A DNA stretch of 64,000 bases from Pukyongia salina (GCF_002966125.1 NZ_CP027062.1:1736001-1800000), one strand, 5' to 3'. Counted from the stretch's first letter, positions 1-9,599 are shown. Numbers and translations are program-made. The notes: generated from the letters alone by a model not told the origin.

Positions 1-434
1 TTTTCGAAAGGGAGGATCACATACATTTGGTCCACATCGCGTTTTATTTGTTTGATCCTGCCTTCTTTCCAGGCCCAGATCTGTGGAGATATGTAGTAGT
101 GTACTGCAATTTTTCTATGTTTAGCCCATTTGGCGATACGAAGATTAAAGCCGGGATAATCAATTAAGATAAGAGCGTCCGGTTTATAGCTTTCAATATC
201 CTTCTTGCAAAAAGCGATATTCCGAAAAATGGTTCGAAGATTAAAAAGTACTTCCACAAAACCCATAAAAGCCAGGTCCCGGTAATGCTTTACCAGGGTA
301 GCTCCAGCTTCCTCCATTAGATCACCACCCCACACGCGGAATTGGGCGCTTTCGTCTCGTGAACGAATGGCCTTGATCAGGTTTGCCCCGTGCAGGTCTC
401 CCGATGCTTCTCCGGCTATGATGTAATACTTCAT
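1..434 (-). CDS. lpxB: Lipid-A-disaccharide synthase, N-terminal part (cut by window edge)
   Basis: The reverse strand from the ATG at 432-434 reads MKYYIIAGEASGDLHGANLI, the N-terminal signature of LpxB (G-E-A-S-G-D). A typical ISPQIWAWK segment follows near residue 120. The enzyme joins UDP-2,3-diacylglucosamine to lipid X to make the lipid A disaccharide at the inner membrane. Only about 144 residues are visible of a family length near 370, so the C-terminal part lies left of the window. The gene follows a small membrane-protein gene with no space, and surE lies upstream of that; the three probably form one transcript. The identification is firm. Confidence 0.93.
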   Translation of the reverse strand, partial: MKYYIIAGEASGDLHGANLIKAIRSRDESAQFRVWGGDLMEEAGATLVKHYRDLAFMGFVEVLFNLRTIFRNIAFCKKDIESYKPDALILIDYPGFNLRIAKWAKHRKIAVHYYISPQIWAWKEGRIKQIKRDVDQMYVILPFE

Positions 435-722
435 TTAATTGAAATATATGATATATGAGATAATTGCCGTCAAAAATGTTGCCAATAATACACCCCGTGC
501 TCTGTATTCCCTGTTAATACGTAAAAATCCGAAAAATACTGCCAGGTTAGGTAATGCGCCCAGCGTAATGATCATCCAGAGACTGTCTGTGCGTCTGTAA
601 AATGAAAAGGTCTCTGCAAAACTAAAATCCTTTATAAGAGATATAATAAAAATACATAGAACGATCCCCAACGAATTGGCGATGATTCCGGTAATAAACC
701 CTATGCCGATCTCTTTTTTCAT
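435..722 (-). CDS. Small integral membrane protein of unknown function
   Basis: This 95-residue protein is almost entirely hydrophobic. It has about three membrane segments, near residues 5-30, 45-66 and 76-94. I recognise no catalytic motif. Its ATG overlaps the surE stop codon (ATGA, 4 bases) and its stop abuts the lpxB start, so it is translationally packed between surE and lpxB. That placement suggests an envelope role, but no function can be assigned from the sequence. Confidence 0.8.
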   Translation of the reverse strand: MKKEIGIGFITGIIANSLGIVLCIFIISLIKDFSFAETFSFYRRTDSLWMIITLGALPNLAVFFGFLRINREYRARGVLLATFLTAIISYIIYFN

Positions 723-1498
723 TTCAGATCCCAGGAATTAATATCTTTAATAGCATGGTGAGCGGTTAGATCGAACTGTACCGGCACAACAGATACATAA
801 CCATTATCAAGTGCCCATTCGTCTGTGTCTTCTCCCTGGTCCTCGTTCACAAATTCCCCTGTAAGCCAGTAATAGTCCCTTCCCAACGGATTCACTCGCT
901 TATCGAAATTCTCTACCCAATGTGCGTTTGCCTGCCGGCAAACTTTAATGCCCTTTAATTCATTCTCGGGTAGTTTTGGAAAATTCACGTTAAGAACTAC
1001 ACCTTCAGGGGTTCCATTTTCTAGTGCCTGCATGGCGATTTGCTTCACGTATTTTCGAACCGGATCGAAATTAGCTTCCAGTGAATAATCTAATAACGAA
1101 AATCCTATGGAGGGGATCCCTTGAGTTCCTGCCTCGACGGCCGCACTCATGGTCCCGCTGTAAATTACATTTATGGAAGAATTACTCCCGTGATTGATAC
1201 CACTTACACAAAGGTCGGGTTTGCGTTTTAGTATCTCGTTCACCGCGAGCTTTACACAATCTGCCGGGGTACCGCTGCAGCTATATTCAACTTGTGGGGC
1301 ATCTTTGTCTACCACCACCTTATCTACAAACAAGGTATCGTTTACAGTAATGGCGTGTCCCATCCCACTCTGTGGTGAGTCCGGGGCAACAACACAAACA
1401 TCCCCCAGGGTATTCATAACATCGATAAGGGTTCTTATCCCGGGTGCGGTTATCCCATCGTCATTAGTCACTAAAATAAGGGGCCTTTTATCCTTCAT
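719..1498 (-). CDS. surE: 5'/3'-nucleotidase SurE
   Basis: SurE removes phosphate from nucleoside 5'- and 3'-monophosphates using a divalent metal. The N-terminal LVTNDDG motif supplies metal ligands Asp13 and Asp14, Ser44 lies in SPQSGMG, and Asn102 lies in SGINHGSN, as in the family. The protein is 259 residues, a normal length. The frame is open for 32 further codons upstream. I chose the ATG at 1498 because homologues begin just before the LVTNDDG strand and because a perfect -7 promoter box lies inside the upstream extension. The next gene overlaps its stop codon by 4 bases. Confidence 0.95.
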   Translation of the reverse strand: MKDKRPLILVTNDDGITAPGIRTLIDVMNTLGDVCVVAPDSPQSGMGHAITVNDTLFVDKVVVDKDAPQVEYSCSGTPADCVKLAVNEILKRKPDLCVSGINHGSNSSINVIYSGTMSAAVEAGTQGIPSIGFSLLDYSLEANFDPVRKYVKQIAMQALENGTPEGVVLNVNFPKLPENELKGIKVCRQANAHWVENFDKRVNPLGRDYYWLTGEFVNEDQGEDTDEWALDNGYVSVVPVQFDLTAHHAIKDINSWDLK

Positions 1499-1516
1499 AC
1501 CTTGGGTTTTGCATAG

Positions 1517-1524
1517 CAAAAATA
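1517..1524 (-). promoter_or_regulatory. Bacteroidota -7 box upstream of surE
   Basis: The minus strand reads TATTTTTG, a perfect match to TAnnTTTG, 18 bases before the surE ATG. No clear -33 TTG is visible. It sits inside the longer surE reading frame and therefore supports the shorter start. Confidence 0.55.
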
Positions 1525-1625
1525 CACATTTTACGCTCCATTCAGTAATTAGTTTGTTTAACAAAAAATTAGTATCATTATAGACCCTTGGCACGGTTTT
1601 TTATATATTTTAGAAGATTGAAAAA

Positions 1626-3779
1626 ATGTTGATAGCTATGAGATTAATGAAAAAGAATTTTAAAGTATTATTCCTTGCAGTATTTGTAGCCGCCGCTTCC
1701 TGCAGTTTTACAACCAAAGAATTTAACGATCCGGATAAAGATAAACTCCTTATAGATCTAATTACCTATGTCCTTCAGAAAGGACATTACGACCCCGCCG
1801 AAATGGACGATACCTTCTCTGAGGCGGTGTATGTTGATTTTATTGACGCCATGGATCCACTTAAACGTTATTTTCTTGCTTCAGATATCGAGGAATTTAG
1901 TGTTTACCGAACCCAGATTGACGATCAGATAAAAGAAAAGGATTTAACCTTTTTTAATTTGGTCTATACCCGCTACAACGAGCGATTGGAAGAAGCCAGA
2001 AAACTTTATGAAGATGTGCTTAGTCATCCGTTCGATTATTCCCAGGACGAGATCATTAACGTAGACTATGATAATCTGGAGTATGCTAAATCGAAAAAGG
2101 AGCTGAAAGAACGCTGGAGACAACAATTGAAGTTCACAAGTTTATCCTCGTATTACGACGTGGTGGAGGATGACAAGTCGAAGGTTGAAAATGAAGAAGG
2201 TTATACCGCCATGACCGCTACAGAACTGGAAGAAAAGGCCAGAGATCTTACGCGCACTTCCCTAAAAGAATATTTCGAGTTTACAGATGATCTTCAGAGG
2301 AAGGATTACTTCGCTGTATTCCTTACTACTGTGGTAGAAGAATTCGATCCGCACACAAATTATTTTGCTCCTCCGGACAGAGATCGGTTCGATCTCCGAA
2401 TGAGCGGGAAGCTTGAAGGAATTGGTGCTCGACTTCAGAAAAAAAATGACTATATCAATGTTGTAGAGATCATTAGTGGTGGTCCGGCCTGGCGTGGTGA
2501 ACACATCGAGGTTGGTGATATCATCATGAAGGTTAAACAGGCCGATGAAGAAGAAGCAGTAAGTGTGGTTGGTATGCGTATAGACGATGCCGTTAAGCTT
2601 ATTAAAGGTCCGAAAGGAACCAAAGTTACCCTTACAATAAAACGTGTGGACGGAACCATTGAGGAAGAAACCATTACCCGTGATGTGGTAGAACTGGAAG
2701 AAACCTATGCCAAGTCGACCGTGATCGAGAAAGAAGACAAGAAATTCGGGCTAATCAACCTGCCGCAGTTCTATTTTGATATGACCGATTATAAAAAACG
2801 AAATGCAGCCAGTGATGTAAAGGATGAGATCCTTAGGTTGAAGGAAGAAGGTATGGAAGGGCTGGTACTCGACCTACGTGATAATGGAGGTGGTTCGTTG
2901 CGTACGGCTGTAGACATTGCCGGTCTCTTTATTAAAGAAGGCCCTGTAGTGCAGGTGGCATCTACCGGACAGAAAAAAGAAGTATTAAAAGATAAAGATG
3001 ACGAAGTTGTTTGGGATGGCCCTCTTGTGATCCTGGTAAACGAATTGTCTGCTTCTGCTTCCGAAATTCTGGCGGCAGCCATGCAGGATTATAAACGTGC
3101 TATCATTATTGGTAGCAAACAAACCTACGGGAAGGGTACCGTTCAAAATTTGATAGATCTTAACCAGTGGCTGCGTAAAAATGACCTTGGTGATATGGGT
3201 GCGCTAAAATTAACCACTCAGAAATTCTATCGCGTAAACGGGGGGTCTACCCAGCTCGAAGGAGTGAAAAGCGATGTAGTAATGCCCGATCGATATAGTT
3301 ACATCGAAGTAGGGGAGCGGGACTATGATAACCCACTGCCATATGACAAGATTGAGCCGGCAGATTACGAGGTGTGGAATGGTTATATTGATTTCGAGGA
3401 GACCATCAAGAAAAGCAAAGAGCGCATGGCTAAAAGTGAGCAGCTTGCACTAATCGAAGAAAATGCACAATGGATAAAGAAGAGAAGGGATGAACTGGAA
3501 GTAGACCTTAATTACGAAAGATATGCCGCCGAAATTGAAAGGAGAAAAGAGGAGACCAAGAAGTTTGATGCCATTGGCGAATACGACAATAAATTGAGCT
3601 ATCGATCCCTACCTTCGGAAATTGAGATGATGAAACAGGACACCACCTTGAGAGAGAAGCGTAAGCGTTGGCATAAGAGTCTGAGTAAGGATATTTATGT
3701 TGAAGAAGCCGTGAATGTTCTTGAAGATCTGAAATTGAACAATATAAAAGCAGGAAAATTAGCTAAAATTAAAAACTAG
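1626..3779 (+). CDS. Carboxy-terminal processing (tail-specific) protease, S41 family lipoprotein
   Basis: This is a Prc/Ctp-type periplasmic protease that cleaves proteins near their C-termini. A signal peptide ends in a lipobox with Cys26, followed by a helical N-terminal domain. A PDZ domain spans about residues 245-340. The S41 catalytic core has SASASEI with the catalytic serine near 477 and the general-base lysine near 503 in the TYGKGT motif. A C-terminal domain of the DUF3340 type follows, giving 717 residues, the normal long Prc size. Internal ATGs at codons 5 and 8 (the latter at 1647) would give a more compact lipoprotein signal and are equally plausible starts. It is divergent from surE. 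Confidence 0.92.
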   Translation: MLIAMRLMKKNFKVLFLAVFVAAASCSFTTKEFNDPDKDKLLIDLITYVLQKGHYDPAEMDDTFSEAVYVDFIDAMDPLKRYFLASDIEEFSVYRTQIDDQIKEKDLTFFNLVYTRYNERLEEARKLYEDVLSHPFDYSQDEIINVDYDNLEYAKSKKELKERWRQQLKFTSLSSYYDVVEDDKSKVENEEGYTAMTATELEEKARDLTRTSLKEYFEFTDDLQRKDYFAVFLTTVVEEFDPHTNYFAPPDRDRFDLRMSGKLEGIGARLQKKNDYINVVEIISGGPAWRGEHIEVGDIIMKVKQADEEEAVSVVGMRIDDAVKLIKGPKGTKVTLTIKRVDGTIEEETITRDVVELEETYAKSTVIEKEDKKFGLINLPQFYFDMTDYKKRNAASDVKDEILRLKEEGMEGLVLDLRDNGGGSLRTAVDIAGLFIKEGPVVQVASTGQKKEVLKDKDDEVVWDGPLVILVNELSASASEILAAAMQDYKRAIIIGSKQTYGKGTVQNLIDLNQWLRKNDLGDMGALKLTTQKFYRVNGGSTQLEGVKSDVVMPDRYSYIEVGERDYDNPLPYDKIEPADYEVWNGYIDFEETIKKSKERMAKSEQLALIEENAQWIKKRRDELEVDLNYERYAAEIERRKEETKKFDAIGEYDNKLSYRSLPSEIEMMKQDTTLREKRKRWHKSLSKDIYVEEAVNVLEDLKLNNIKAGKLAKIKN

Positions 3780-3821
3780 GCTGAGATCTTATACCAATGA
3801 GGATTTAATTAAATTTACGAT

Positions 3822-4925
3822 GTGAATACATCGACCTCATTAACGAAAATAGCGCTCCGAAAGTTCCGAAAGAACTTTTGGGGCGTTTTTAGTTTGAGTT
3901 TTCTGGGTCTATGTGTACTTGTGGCTGTCTTTGCCTATGCCCTGGCGCCGGACGACTCGAAGAATGCAAACCAGATGCATTTGTCCATCCATTCCAAGAA
4001 CCCGGGATTTAAGGTTAGCATGATCACCATTCCGGGGAACACGGAACAAGAGAGTAGTCTGTCTACGTTTTTCTTCGGAAAGAAAAACGTGGCTACTGAG
4101 ATCCCGATCAATAGCTACGAGATCACCGGAGAAGGGATCGCTATTACCGAATATACATCCGATGGAACTGCAGGACTTCGGAAAGATTACCCCCTGCGAT
4201 TATTTCCGAAGGCAAATTCGGCAGAAGAAATTCCCGGAAAATACATTTCAGAAGAAAAATTTCTACTGGGAACCGATAAATACGGAAGAGACCTCTTAAG
4301 CAGAATGCTCATAGGGATACGCATTTCCCTGGCTATAGGTTTTGTTGCAGTATTTATATCCCTTATTATTGGGATCACCCTGGGAGCCATAGCAGGTTAT
4401 TTTGGAGGTAAAGTGGATGCCGCGATAATGTGGCTTATCAACGTGACCTGGTCCATACCAACCTTATTACTGGTAATTGCCATCACATTAGCACTAGGGA
4501 AAGGATTCTGGCAGGTTTTTATCGCCGTGGGATTAACCATGTGGGTAGAGGTGGCCAGGGTGGTGCGAGGACAGGTAATGAGTGTGAAACAGATGCAATA
4601 TGTTACCGCTGCAAGGGCATTGGGATATACCGATTTCAGGATCATCTTAAAACATATTCTCCCCAATGCTTTAGCCCCGGTGATCATTATTTCGGCAGCA
4701 AATTTCGCCGGTGCGATCCTCATAGAAAGTGGCCTGAGCTTTTTGGGGATTGGGGCACAGCCTCCTATGCCTAGTTGGGGAGGCATCATTAAGGATCACT
4801 ACGCATACATCATTCTTGGGAAACCTTACCTGGCCGTGATCCCGGGACTGGCGATCATGAGTTTAGTGACCGCCTTTATGCTTATTGGGAATGCACTTAG
4901 GGATGCGCTGGATGTGAAGGCTTAA
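3822..4925 (+). CDS. ABC transporter permease, peptide/nickel (DppC/OppC) type
   Basis: This is an inner-membrane permease of the binding-protein-dependent type. It has an N-terminal transmembrane helix (about 20-40), a long extracytoplasmic insert (about 43-145) and a C-terminal block of five helices. The cytoplasmic EAA loop that contacts the ATPase is clear (AARALGYTDFRIILKHILPN, near residue 265). The start is GTG at 3822, because the overlapping ATG two bases earlier runs directly into a stop. No partner permease, ATPase or binding protein lies beside it, so its substrate cannot be read from context. Confidence 0.88.
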   Translation: MNTSTSLTKIALRKFRKNFWGVFSLSFLGLCVLVAVFAYALAPDDSKNANQMHLSIHSKNPGFKVSMITIPGNTEQESSLSTFFFGKKNVATEIPINSYEITGEGIAITEYTSDGTAGLRKDYPLRLFPKANSAEEIPGKYISEEKFLLGTDKYGRDLLSRMLIGIRISLAIGFVAVFISLIIGITLGAIAGYFGGKVDAAIMWLINVTWSIPTLLLVIAITLALGKGFWQVFIAVGLTMWVEVARVVRGQVMSVKQMQYVTAARALGYTDFRIILKHILPNALAPVIIISAANFAGAILIESGLSFLGIGAQPPMPSWGGIIKDHYAYIILGKPYLAVIPGLAIMSLVTAFMLIGNALRDALDVKA

Positions 4926-5126
4926 CCAGCGAACATACCTCTTAATCGATAAAAGAATCTCTCAAATAGCCGGAGATCTTCGGTGATGATCTCTGCAGCC
5001 CCGCGCATTTTGAATTTTATTGTACTTTTTCATACGCTTTTTTGCACCACTTTTATTGCAACACTGTACTATTTATTTAAAAATTTAGGATACCCCCGTA
5101 TTGCATAAAAATCTCTCAAAAAGCAA

Positions 5127-5134
5127 TACTTTTG
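5127..5134 (+). promoter_or_regulatory. Bacteroidota -7 box upstream of the endonuclease gene
   Basis: TACTTTTG, a perfect TAnnTTTG match, lies 12 bases before the ATG at 5147. A TTG 23 bases further upstream (5101-5103) could serve as the -33 element. Confidence 0.55.
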
Positions 5135-5146
5135 CCTGTAACCTGA

Positions 5147-5959
5147 ATGCATTCCATGAACCGAAAATACCTTTACCCATTTCTGCTTATACTGGTTGTA
5201 ACTGTCTTGTTTTTCGCCGAAAAGTATATCGATCGGCAAAATGAAGCCTATCCCGAAACCAACTCTCTTCCACAAGTAGAGAATGTATTTGATGATCGCT
5301 TTCTCCCCAGTTCCACCACAGGGGTAATGGTGCGGCATTCGTATTTCAGCCTGTCTTATTCCGAAAAACACGAACAGGCAGAGTGGATCGCCTACGAACT
5401 TAAAAAGGAACATCTTGCCAAGGCCGAATTCGAGCGGCCCTATTTCGTGCAGGACAGAAAGATAAAGACCGAATCTGCTCACTGGCGCAACTATAAGAAT
5501 TCCGGCTATGATCGCGGGCATTTATGTCCGGCAGGAGACCGTCGCTTTAATTACAATGCATACCACGAAACATTCTTAACCAGTAATATCAGTCCGCAGA
5601 ATCATGATTTCAACGCGGGGATCTGGAACCGTCTCGAACAAAAAGTTCGTTACTGGGCCGAGAGAAAGGACGAACTTTTTATCATTACGGGTGGGGTGCT
5701 AAAAAACGGACTCGAAACCATTGGCGACGAAGGGGTGTCGGTACCGGAAGAATTTTACAAGATCGTGATAGATAAAGATGGTGGTTCTTTGAAGGCTATT
5801 GCCTTTCTGATCCCAAACGAAGGCACCTCAGATTCCTTTTACAACTTTACCGTGAGTATCGATTCTATAGAGAAAAGAACAGGCTTAGACTTCCTTCGGG
5901 GATTGGAGGACGCGGTGGAAGACAAACTGGAAAGCAAAGTAGACAGAAGTGGATGGTGA
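5147..5959 (+). CDS. Membrane-anchored DNA/RNA non-specific endonuclease (NUC1 / Serratia type)
   Basis: The protein belongs to the beta-beta-alpha-metal nucleases that cut DNA and RNA without sequence preference. The catalytic DRGH motif is at residues 122-125 (YDRGHLCPAGD). The metal-binding asparagine region SPQNHDFNAGIWNRLE lies about 35 residues later. The N-terminus has an uncleaved-looking hydrophobic helix (about 9-25), so the enzyme is probably anchored facing the periplasm or exported. A second ATG at codon 4 is an alternative start. The length (270) is normal. It converges on rodA with only six bases between stop codons. Confidence 0.93.
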   Translation: MHSMNRKYLYPFLLILVVTVLFFAEKYIDRQNEAYPETNSLPQVENVFDDRFLPSSTTGVMVRHSYFSLSYSEKHEQAEWIAYELKKEHLAKAEFERPYFVQDRKIKTESAHWRNYKNSGYDRGHLCPAGDRRFNYNAYHETFLTSNISPQNHDFNAGIWNRLEQKVRYWAERKDELFIITGGVLKNGLETIGDEGVSVPEEFYKIVIDKDGGSLKAIAFLIPNEGTSDSFYNFTVSIDSIEKRTGLDFLRGLEDAVEDKLESKVDRSGW

Positions 5960-5965
5960 TAATCC

Positions 5966-7225
5966 CTACGCATAGTGCGAATTTGAAGCATCCAGCCGGA
6001 TTAGAATAAATAACAGTATCGTAAAACCCCAAAGTCCGGAACCTCCGTAACTAAAGAAGGGTAGCGGTATACCAACCGTAGGAAGTAATCCGGTTACCAT
6101 GCCTATATTGACAAAGAAATGCAGAAATAATATTGCCCCTACACTATAGCCGTAAACCCGGCTAAACTGACTCTTTTGTCTTTCGGCCAGGTAAAGCACC
6201 CGAATGATAAGGGCAACAAATAAGATCACCACCACCATACTACCTAAAAACCCCCATTCCTCTCCCACAGTACTAAATATATAATCGGTTTGCTGTTCTG
6301 GGACAAAGTTTCCCTTAGTTTGAGTTCCCTGGGTCCAGCCTTTGCCGGTCCATCCGCCGCTTCCAATGGCAATTTCACTTTGGTTGGTATTATATCCTAT
6401 TCCCTTAGAATCGCTTTCTTTTCCCAGGACGATATTAAAGCGGTCCCTGTGTCGTTGTTCAAAAACGTTATTGAATATATAATTCACCGAGAACACAAAA
6501 CCCATACACAACGCCGCAACGAAAATATACTGGAATGCTTTCGTCTTTCTTTTTTTTCTGTTTCTGAAATAGATCAAAGCGGTGATAACCAGTATACCCA
6601 CACTTACCCATACTACACCAAATGCCAGGGTTGAGATGAACAAAGCCCCCAGGAAGAAGCCAAGTAGCAGGTAGACGAAATGCAGGCCTTCTCGATACAT
6701 TGGGAAGATGAAAGCCACATAAACCAGCGCACTACCAGGATCGGGTTGGGGGATGATAAATAAAGCCGGAAGAGCGATGATGATAAAGGCCCGTAATTGA
6801 TGCTTAAATTCTTTGATATTGGTTTGCATATCCCCAATATACTTGCCTAAAGCCAGGGCAGTCGCAGCTTTTGCAAATTCACTGGGCTGAATGCTAAAAC
6901 TCCCTAAGGCATACCACGAAGTCGCTCCGTTAATGTTTTTTCCGAAGATAAATAAGCCAAGTAATGAGGCCAGTGAAATTATGTAGATGATACTGGAGAA
7001 TCGTTCGTAGAATTTGGCTTCGATGGCAAGTATGAAAATGATGAGTACAATACTGAGGCAGATCCATACCAATTGTTTAAAATAAACCTGATTTAAATCG
7101 AAGAATCCTATTGCAGTATTGTCCAGAGAGGCCGAATAAATATTGATCCATCCAATTCCAACCAGGGCAAAATACAATATGATCGTCACCCAATCGAATC
7201 TCACAAATCCTCTGCCAGCTGCCAT
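5966..7225 (-). CDS. rodA: Rod-shape-determining glycosyltransferase RodA
   Basis: RodA is the SEDS-family peptidoglycan polymerase of the elongasome and works with the class B PBP encoded just upstream. The 419-residue protein has about ten membrane helices. It carries typical SEDS signatures, including WKTQQ-zone equivalents, the extracellular FVPEQQTDYIFSTVGEEWG loop (about residues 285-305) and the C-terminal GIPLPFFSYGGSG motif. Its ATG overlaps the mrdA stop codon by one base (TAATG), so the two are translationally coupled. It is the last gene of the mreBCD-mrdA-rodA operon. Confidence 0.96.
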   Translation of the reverse strand: MAAGRGFVRFDWVTIILYFALVGIGWINIYSASLDNTAIGFFDLNQVYFKQLVWICLSIVLIIFILAIEAKFYERFSSIIYIISLASLLGLFIFGKNINGATSWYALGSFSIQPSEFAKAATALALGKYIGDMQTNIKEFKHQLRAFIIIALPALFIIPQPDPGSALVYVAFIFPMYREGLHFVYLLLGFFLGALFISTLAFGVVWVSVGILVITALIYFRNRKKRKTKAFQYIFVAALCMGFVFSVNYIFNNVFEQRHRDRFNIVLGKESDSKGIGYNTNQSEIAIGSGGWTGKGWTQGTQTKGNFVPEQQTDYIFSTVGEEWGFLGSMVVVILFVALIIRVLYLAERQKSQFSRVYGYSVGAILFLHFFVNIGMVTGLLPTVGIPLPFFSYGGSGLWGFTILLFILIRLDASNSHYA

Positions 7226-9093
7226 TATTGGTTTATTTTAAAGGGTTCGCCGCTGTAAGGTTTTGCGTATTCTTCTTCCAGGCTGCCATTGAGAATAAAG
7301 GTTTCCAAGTCTTTCCGGCTAATCTCTCCTTTGAGGTATTTTTCTATCATCAAACTGGCGATTCGCCCGGCCCAGCGACTTCCCCAATACCCATTCTCCA
7401 CAAAGACTGCAATAGCGATCTTAGGATCGTCTTTAGGTGCAAAAGCGATAAAAACCGAATGATCTGTTAATTGCATTCGCTTACCATTTACCCGGGTATA
7501 ATTTTCGGCGGTTCCTGTCTTTCCGCAAATTTCAATTCCCGGGACTTTCAGGTGGGAGGCGGTTCCATAATTATATACGTCGAAAAGGCCGGCTATCACA
7601 GGATCGAAATGCTCCCTGTCTATAGTGGTCATGTGCTTCTCTTTGTATATGGATGGTATGGTATCTACACCTCCAATATTTTTAATGATATGTGGCTTAT
7701 AATACCATCCCCTGTTTGCGATGGCAGCTGTGAAATTTACCATCTGCATTGGAGTGAGTAGTACCTCTCCCTGTCCTATAGCATTAGAGATAGTTGCCGG
7801 AGCATACCATTTGTAAGTGGGATATTGGTAGATGGCGTTGTAAGTCTTCGAACTTGGGATCTTACCAGGCCTACCACTGGGAAGGTCGTATCCCATATAA
7901 TCTCCTAAACCAAAGCTTAACAAATGATCTCTCCAGGTATCGATACCTTGTTGAGGGGTAGGATATTTTTCAATCGTACGTTTGTATACTGTACAAAAGT
8001 AGGCATTGCAGGAATTTGCAATACCTGCTTGCATGGAGAGCGGACTTCTATGCGCATGACAACCTAGTATTCTGCCTCTGCCATAGCGATATCCGCCATT
8101 GCAATACACAGTTTCCTCTGTATCGATCACCCCTTCCTGAAGTCCGATAAGCGCCGTTAACGCTTTAAAAGGTGATCCAGGTGGATATTCTCCCTGCAAT
8201 ACCCTGTCGAATAGCGGTTTTGAAATAGTATCGTACCAAAGTTTAGTGAAATTCTTAGATCGTTCCCTTCCAACCAGTAAGGCAGGATCGTAATTAGGGG
8301 CAGCAACCAGTGCGAGAATCTCACCTGTGGCCGGTTCGAGAGCTACAATACCTCCGCGTTTATTCACCATGAGCCTTTCTCCATATTCCTGGAGTGCCCC
8401 ATCTATGGTAAGGGTTATGTCTTTTCCGCGTTCGGGGATGGTGTCGAATGCGCCATCCTTATAGGGTCCAATTTCCCGGTTGAACCGGTCTTTCTGAATA
8501 TATTTTACACCTTTCACACCCCGGAGGATTTCCTCGTACTGCATTTCCACTCCTTGCTTCCCTAACAGGTCTCCCATCTGGTAGTAGGGGTTCTCCTTTA
8601 TGATCTTATTATCGGCTTCGGCGATATATCCCAGTACGTTAGCCGAATGGTCTATCTGGTAGTCGCGCAGCGATCGTTTCTGAATATAAAACCCTTTGTA
8701 TTTGTGCATTTTCTCAGAGAGGTAAGCGTATTCGGCTTTTGTTAACTGCGGAATTACGGGCGAAGGGAGGCGGGGAGAATAAGCTCTGGCCTTCTCAAGG
8801 CTTTTAACGAGGTCTTCCTTGGTCATTTTCAGAAGGCCGCAAAATTCGAGCGTATCAAAAGGCTGAAGATCCCTGGGTATAACCATCACATCGTAAGAGG
8901 GTTGGTTACTTACAAGTAATTTACCGTTTCTGTCGAAGATATATCCTCGTTGGGGATAATCGTAGATGATCTTAATAGCATTATTTTCAGAAAGTTTCTG
9001 AAAGGAAGTATCGTAAACCTGTAAATAAAACAGCCTGCCGGCAAACACCACGCCGGTGATCATTACCAATACAAGTAAAAGTAGTTTTCTCAT
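7225..9093 (-). CDS. mrdA: Penicillin-binding protein 2 (class B transpeptidase)
   Basis: This transpeptidase crosslinks peptidoglycan during side-wall growth. It has a single N-terminal membrane helix and a PBP dimerisation domain (about 50-220). The transpeptidase domain has the active-site SxxK in PPGSPFK (near 305), SxN as SCN in NSCNAYF and KTG in CGKTGTAEN. The length of 622 fits the family. The start is the ATG at 9093, which overlaps the mreD stop (ATGA). The codon before it is TTG and is a less likely start. Confidence 0.96.
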   Translation of the reverse strand: MRKLLLLVLVMITGVVFAGRLFYLQVYDTSFQKLSENNAIKIIYDYPQRGYIFDRNGKLLVSNQPSYDVMVIPRDLQPFDTLEFCGLLKMTKEDLVKSLEKARAYSPRLPSPVIPQLTKAEYAYLSEKMHKYKGFYIQKRSLRDYQIDHSANVLGYIAEADNKIIKENPYYQMGDLLGKQGVEMQYEEILRGVKGVKYIQKDRFNREIGPYKDGAFDTIPERGKDITLTIDGALQEYGERLMVNKRGGIVALEPATGEILALVAAPNYDPALLVGRERSKNFTKLWYDTISKPLFDRVLQGEYPPGSPFKALTALIGLQEGVIDTEETVYCNGGYRYGRGRILGCHAHRSPLSMQAGIANSCNAYFCTVYKRTIEKYPTPQQGIDTWRDHLLSFGLGDYMGYDLPSGRPGKIPSSKTYNAIYQYPTYKWYAPATISNAIGQGEVLLTPMQMVNFTAAIANRGWYYKPHIIKNIGGVDTIPSIYKEKHMTTIDREHFDPVIAGLFDVYNYGTASHLKVPGIEICGKTGTAENYTRVNGKRMQLTDHSVFIAFAPKDDPKIAIAVFVENGYWGSRWAGRIASLMIEKYLKGEISRKDLETFILNGSLEEEYAKPYSGEPFKINQ

Positions 9094-9599
9094 CAATTCT
9101 TCCTGCTAAATAACAACACAGCGCATAAGATCAAAACAACGCTGAATATCCCAGAGAATAACGTAGATTTTAGTATTAAGAGTATATGCCTAAAGTTAAA
9201 AATTTCGAGGGAGAAAAGTAAGAGATGGTGGGTAAAAACCATTAACGCGATATAGGTAATTCGTTCTCCCATCGCTGCTTTGCTTATTTTCACCATATTA
9301 TACTCATAGCTCACTCCAAAAGACACCTTTAAGAAGGCGGGTCGGGCGTATGCAATGAAGGTAGACGCAGCCGCATGAACTCCGCCCGAATCACCAAAGA
9401 TGTCGACCATGAGTCCCATGAGAAAAGCCAGAAAGATTAGCAGGCTTTTATTGCCGGTAAATGGAAATACTATGATAAATAATACATAGAGATAGGGATT
9501 GATATACCCAAACAAATTGATGTTGTTGAGCAATATTACCTGAACCAGCAATAACACTATAAAACGGATGGTATTTACAAGGTATTCGTTATTGAGCAT
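9093..9599 (-). CDS. mreD: Rod-shape-determining protein MreD
   Basis: MreD is a small integral membrane component of the elongasome. The 168-residue protein shows about five hydrophobic helices, with the typical NPYLYVLFIIVFPF segment and the GLMVDIFGDSGGVHA loop seen in flavobacterial MreD. The frame runs 21 codons further upstream into mreC. I chose the ATG at 9599, which overlaps the mreC stop by 11 bases, because the extension is hydrophilic and unlike the family N-terminus. It lies between mreC and mrdA. Confidence 0.93.
   Translation of the reverse strand: MLNNEYLVNTIRFIVLLLVQVILLNNINLFGYINPYLYVLFIIVFPFTGNKSLLIFLAFLMGLMVDIFGDSGGVHAAASTFIAYARPAFLKVSFGVSYEYNMVKISKAAMGERITYIALMVFTHHLLLFSLEIFNFRHILLILKSTLFSGIFSVVLILCAVLLFSRKN

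Noticed and set aside
1499-1594. 32-residue N-terminal extension of SurE
   Set aside because: It contains a perfect promoter box and lies before the usual start of the SurE fold.
4397-4789. 130-residue open frame antisense to the ABC permease
   Set aside because: It lies wholly within the permease domain containing the EAA loop and looks like a reverse translation of it.
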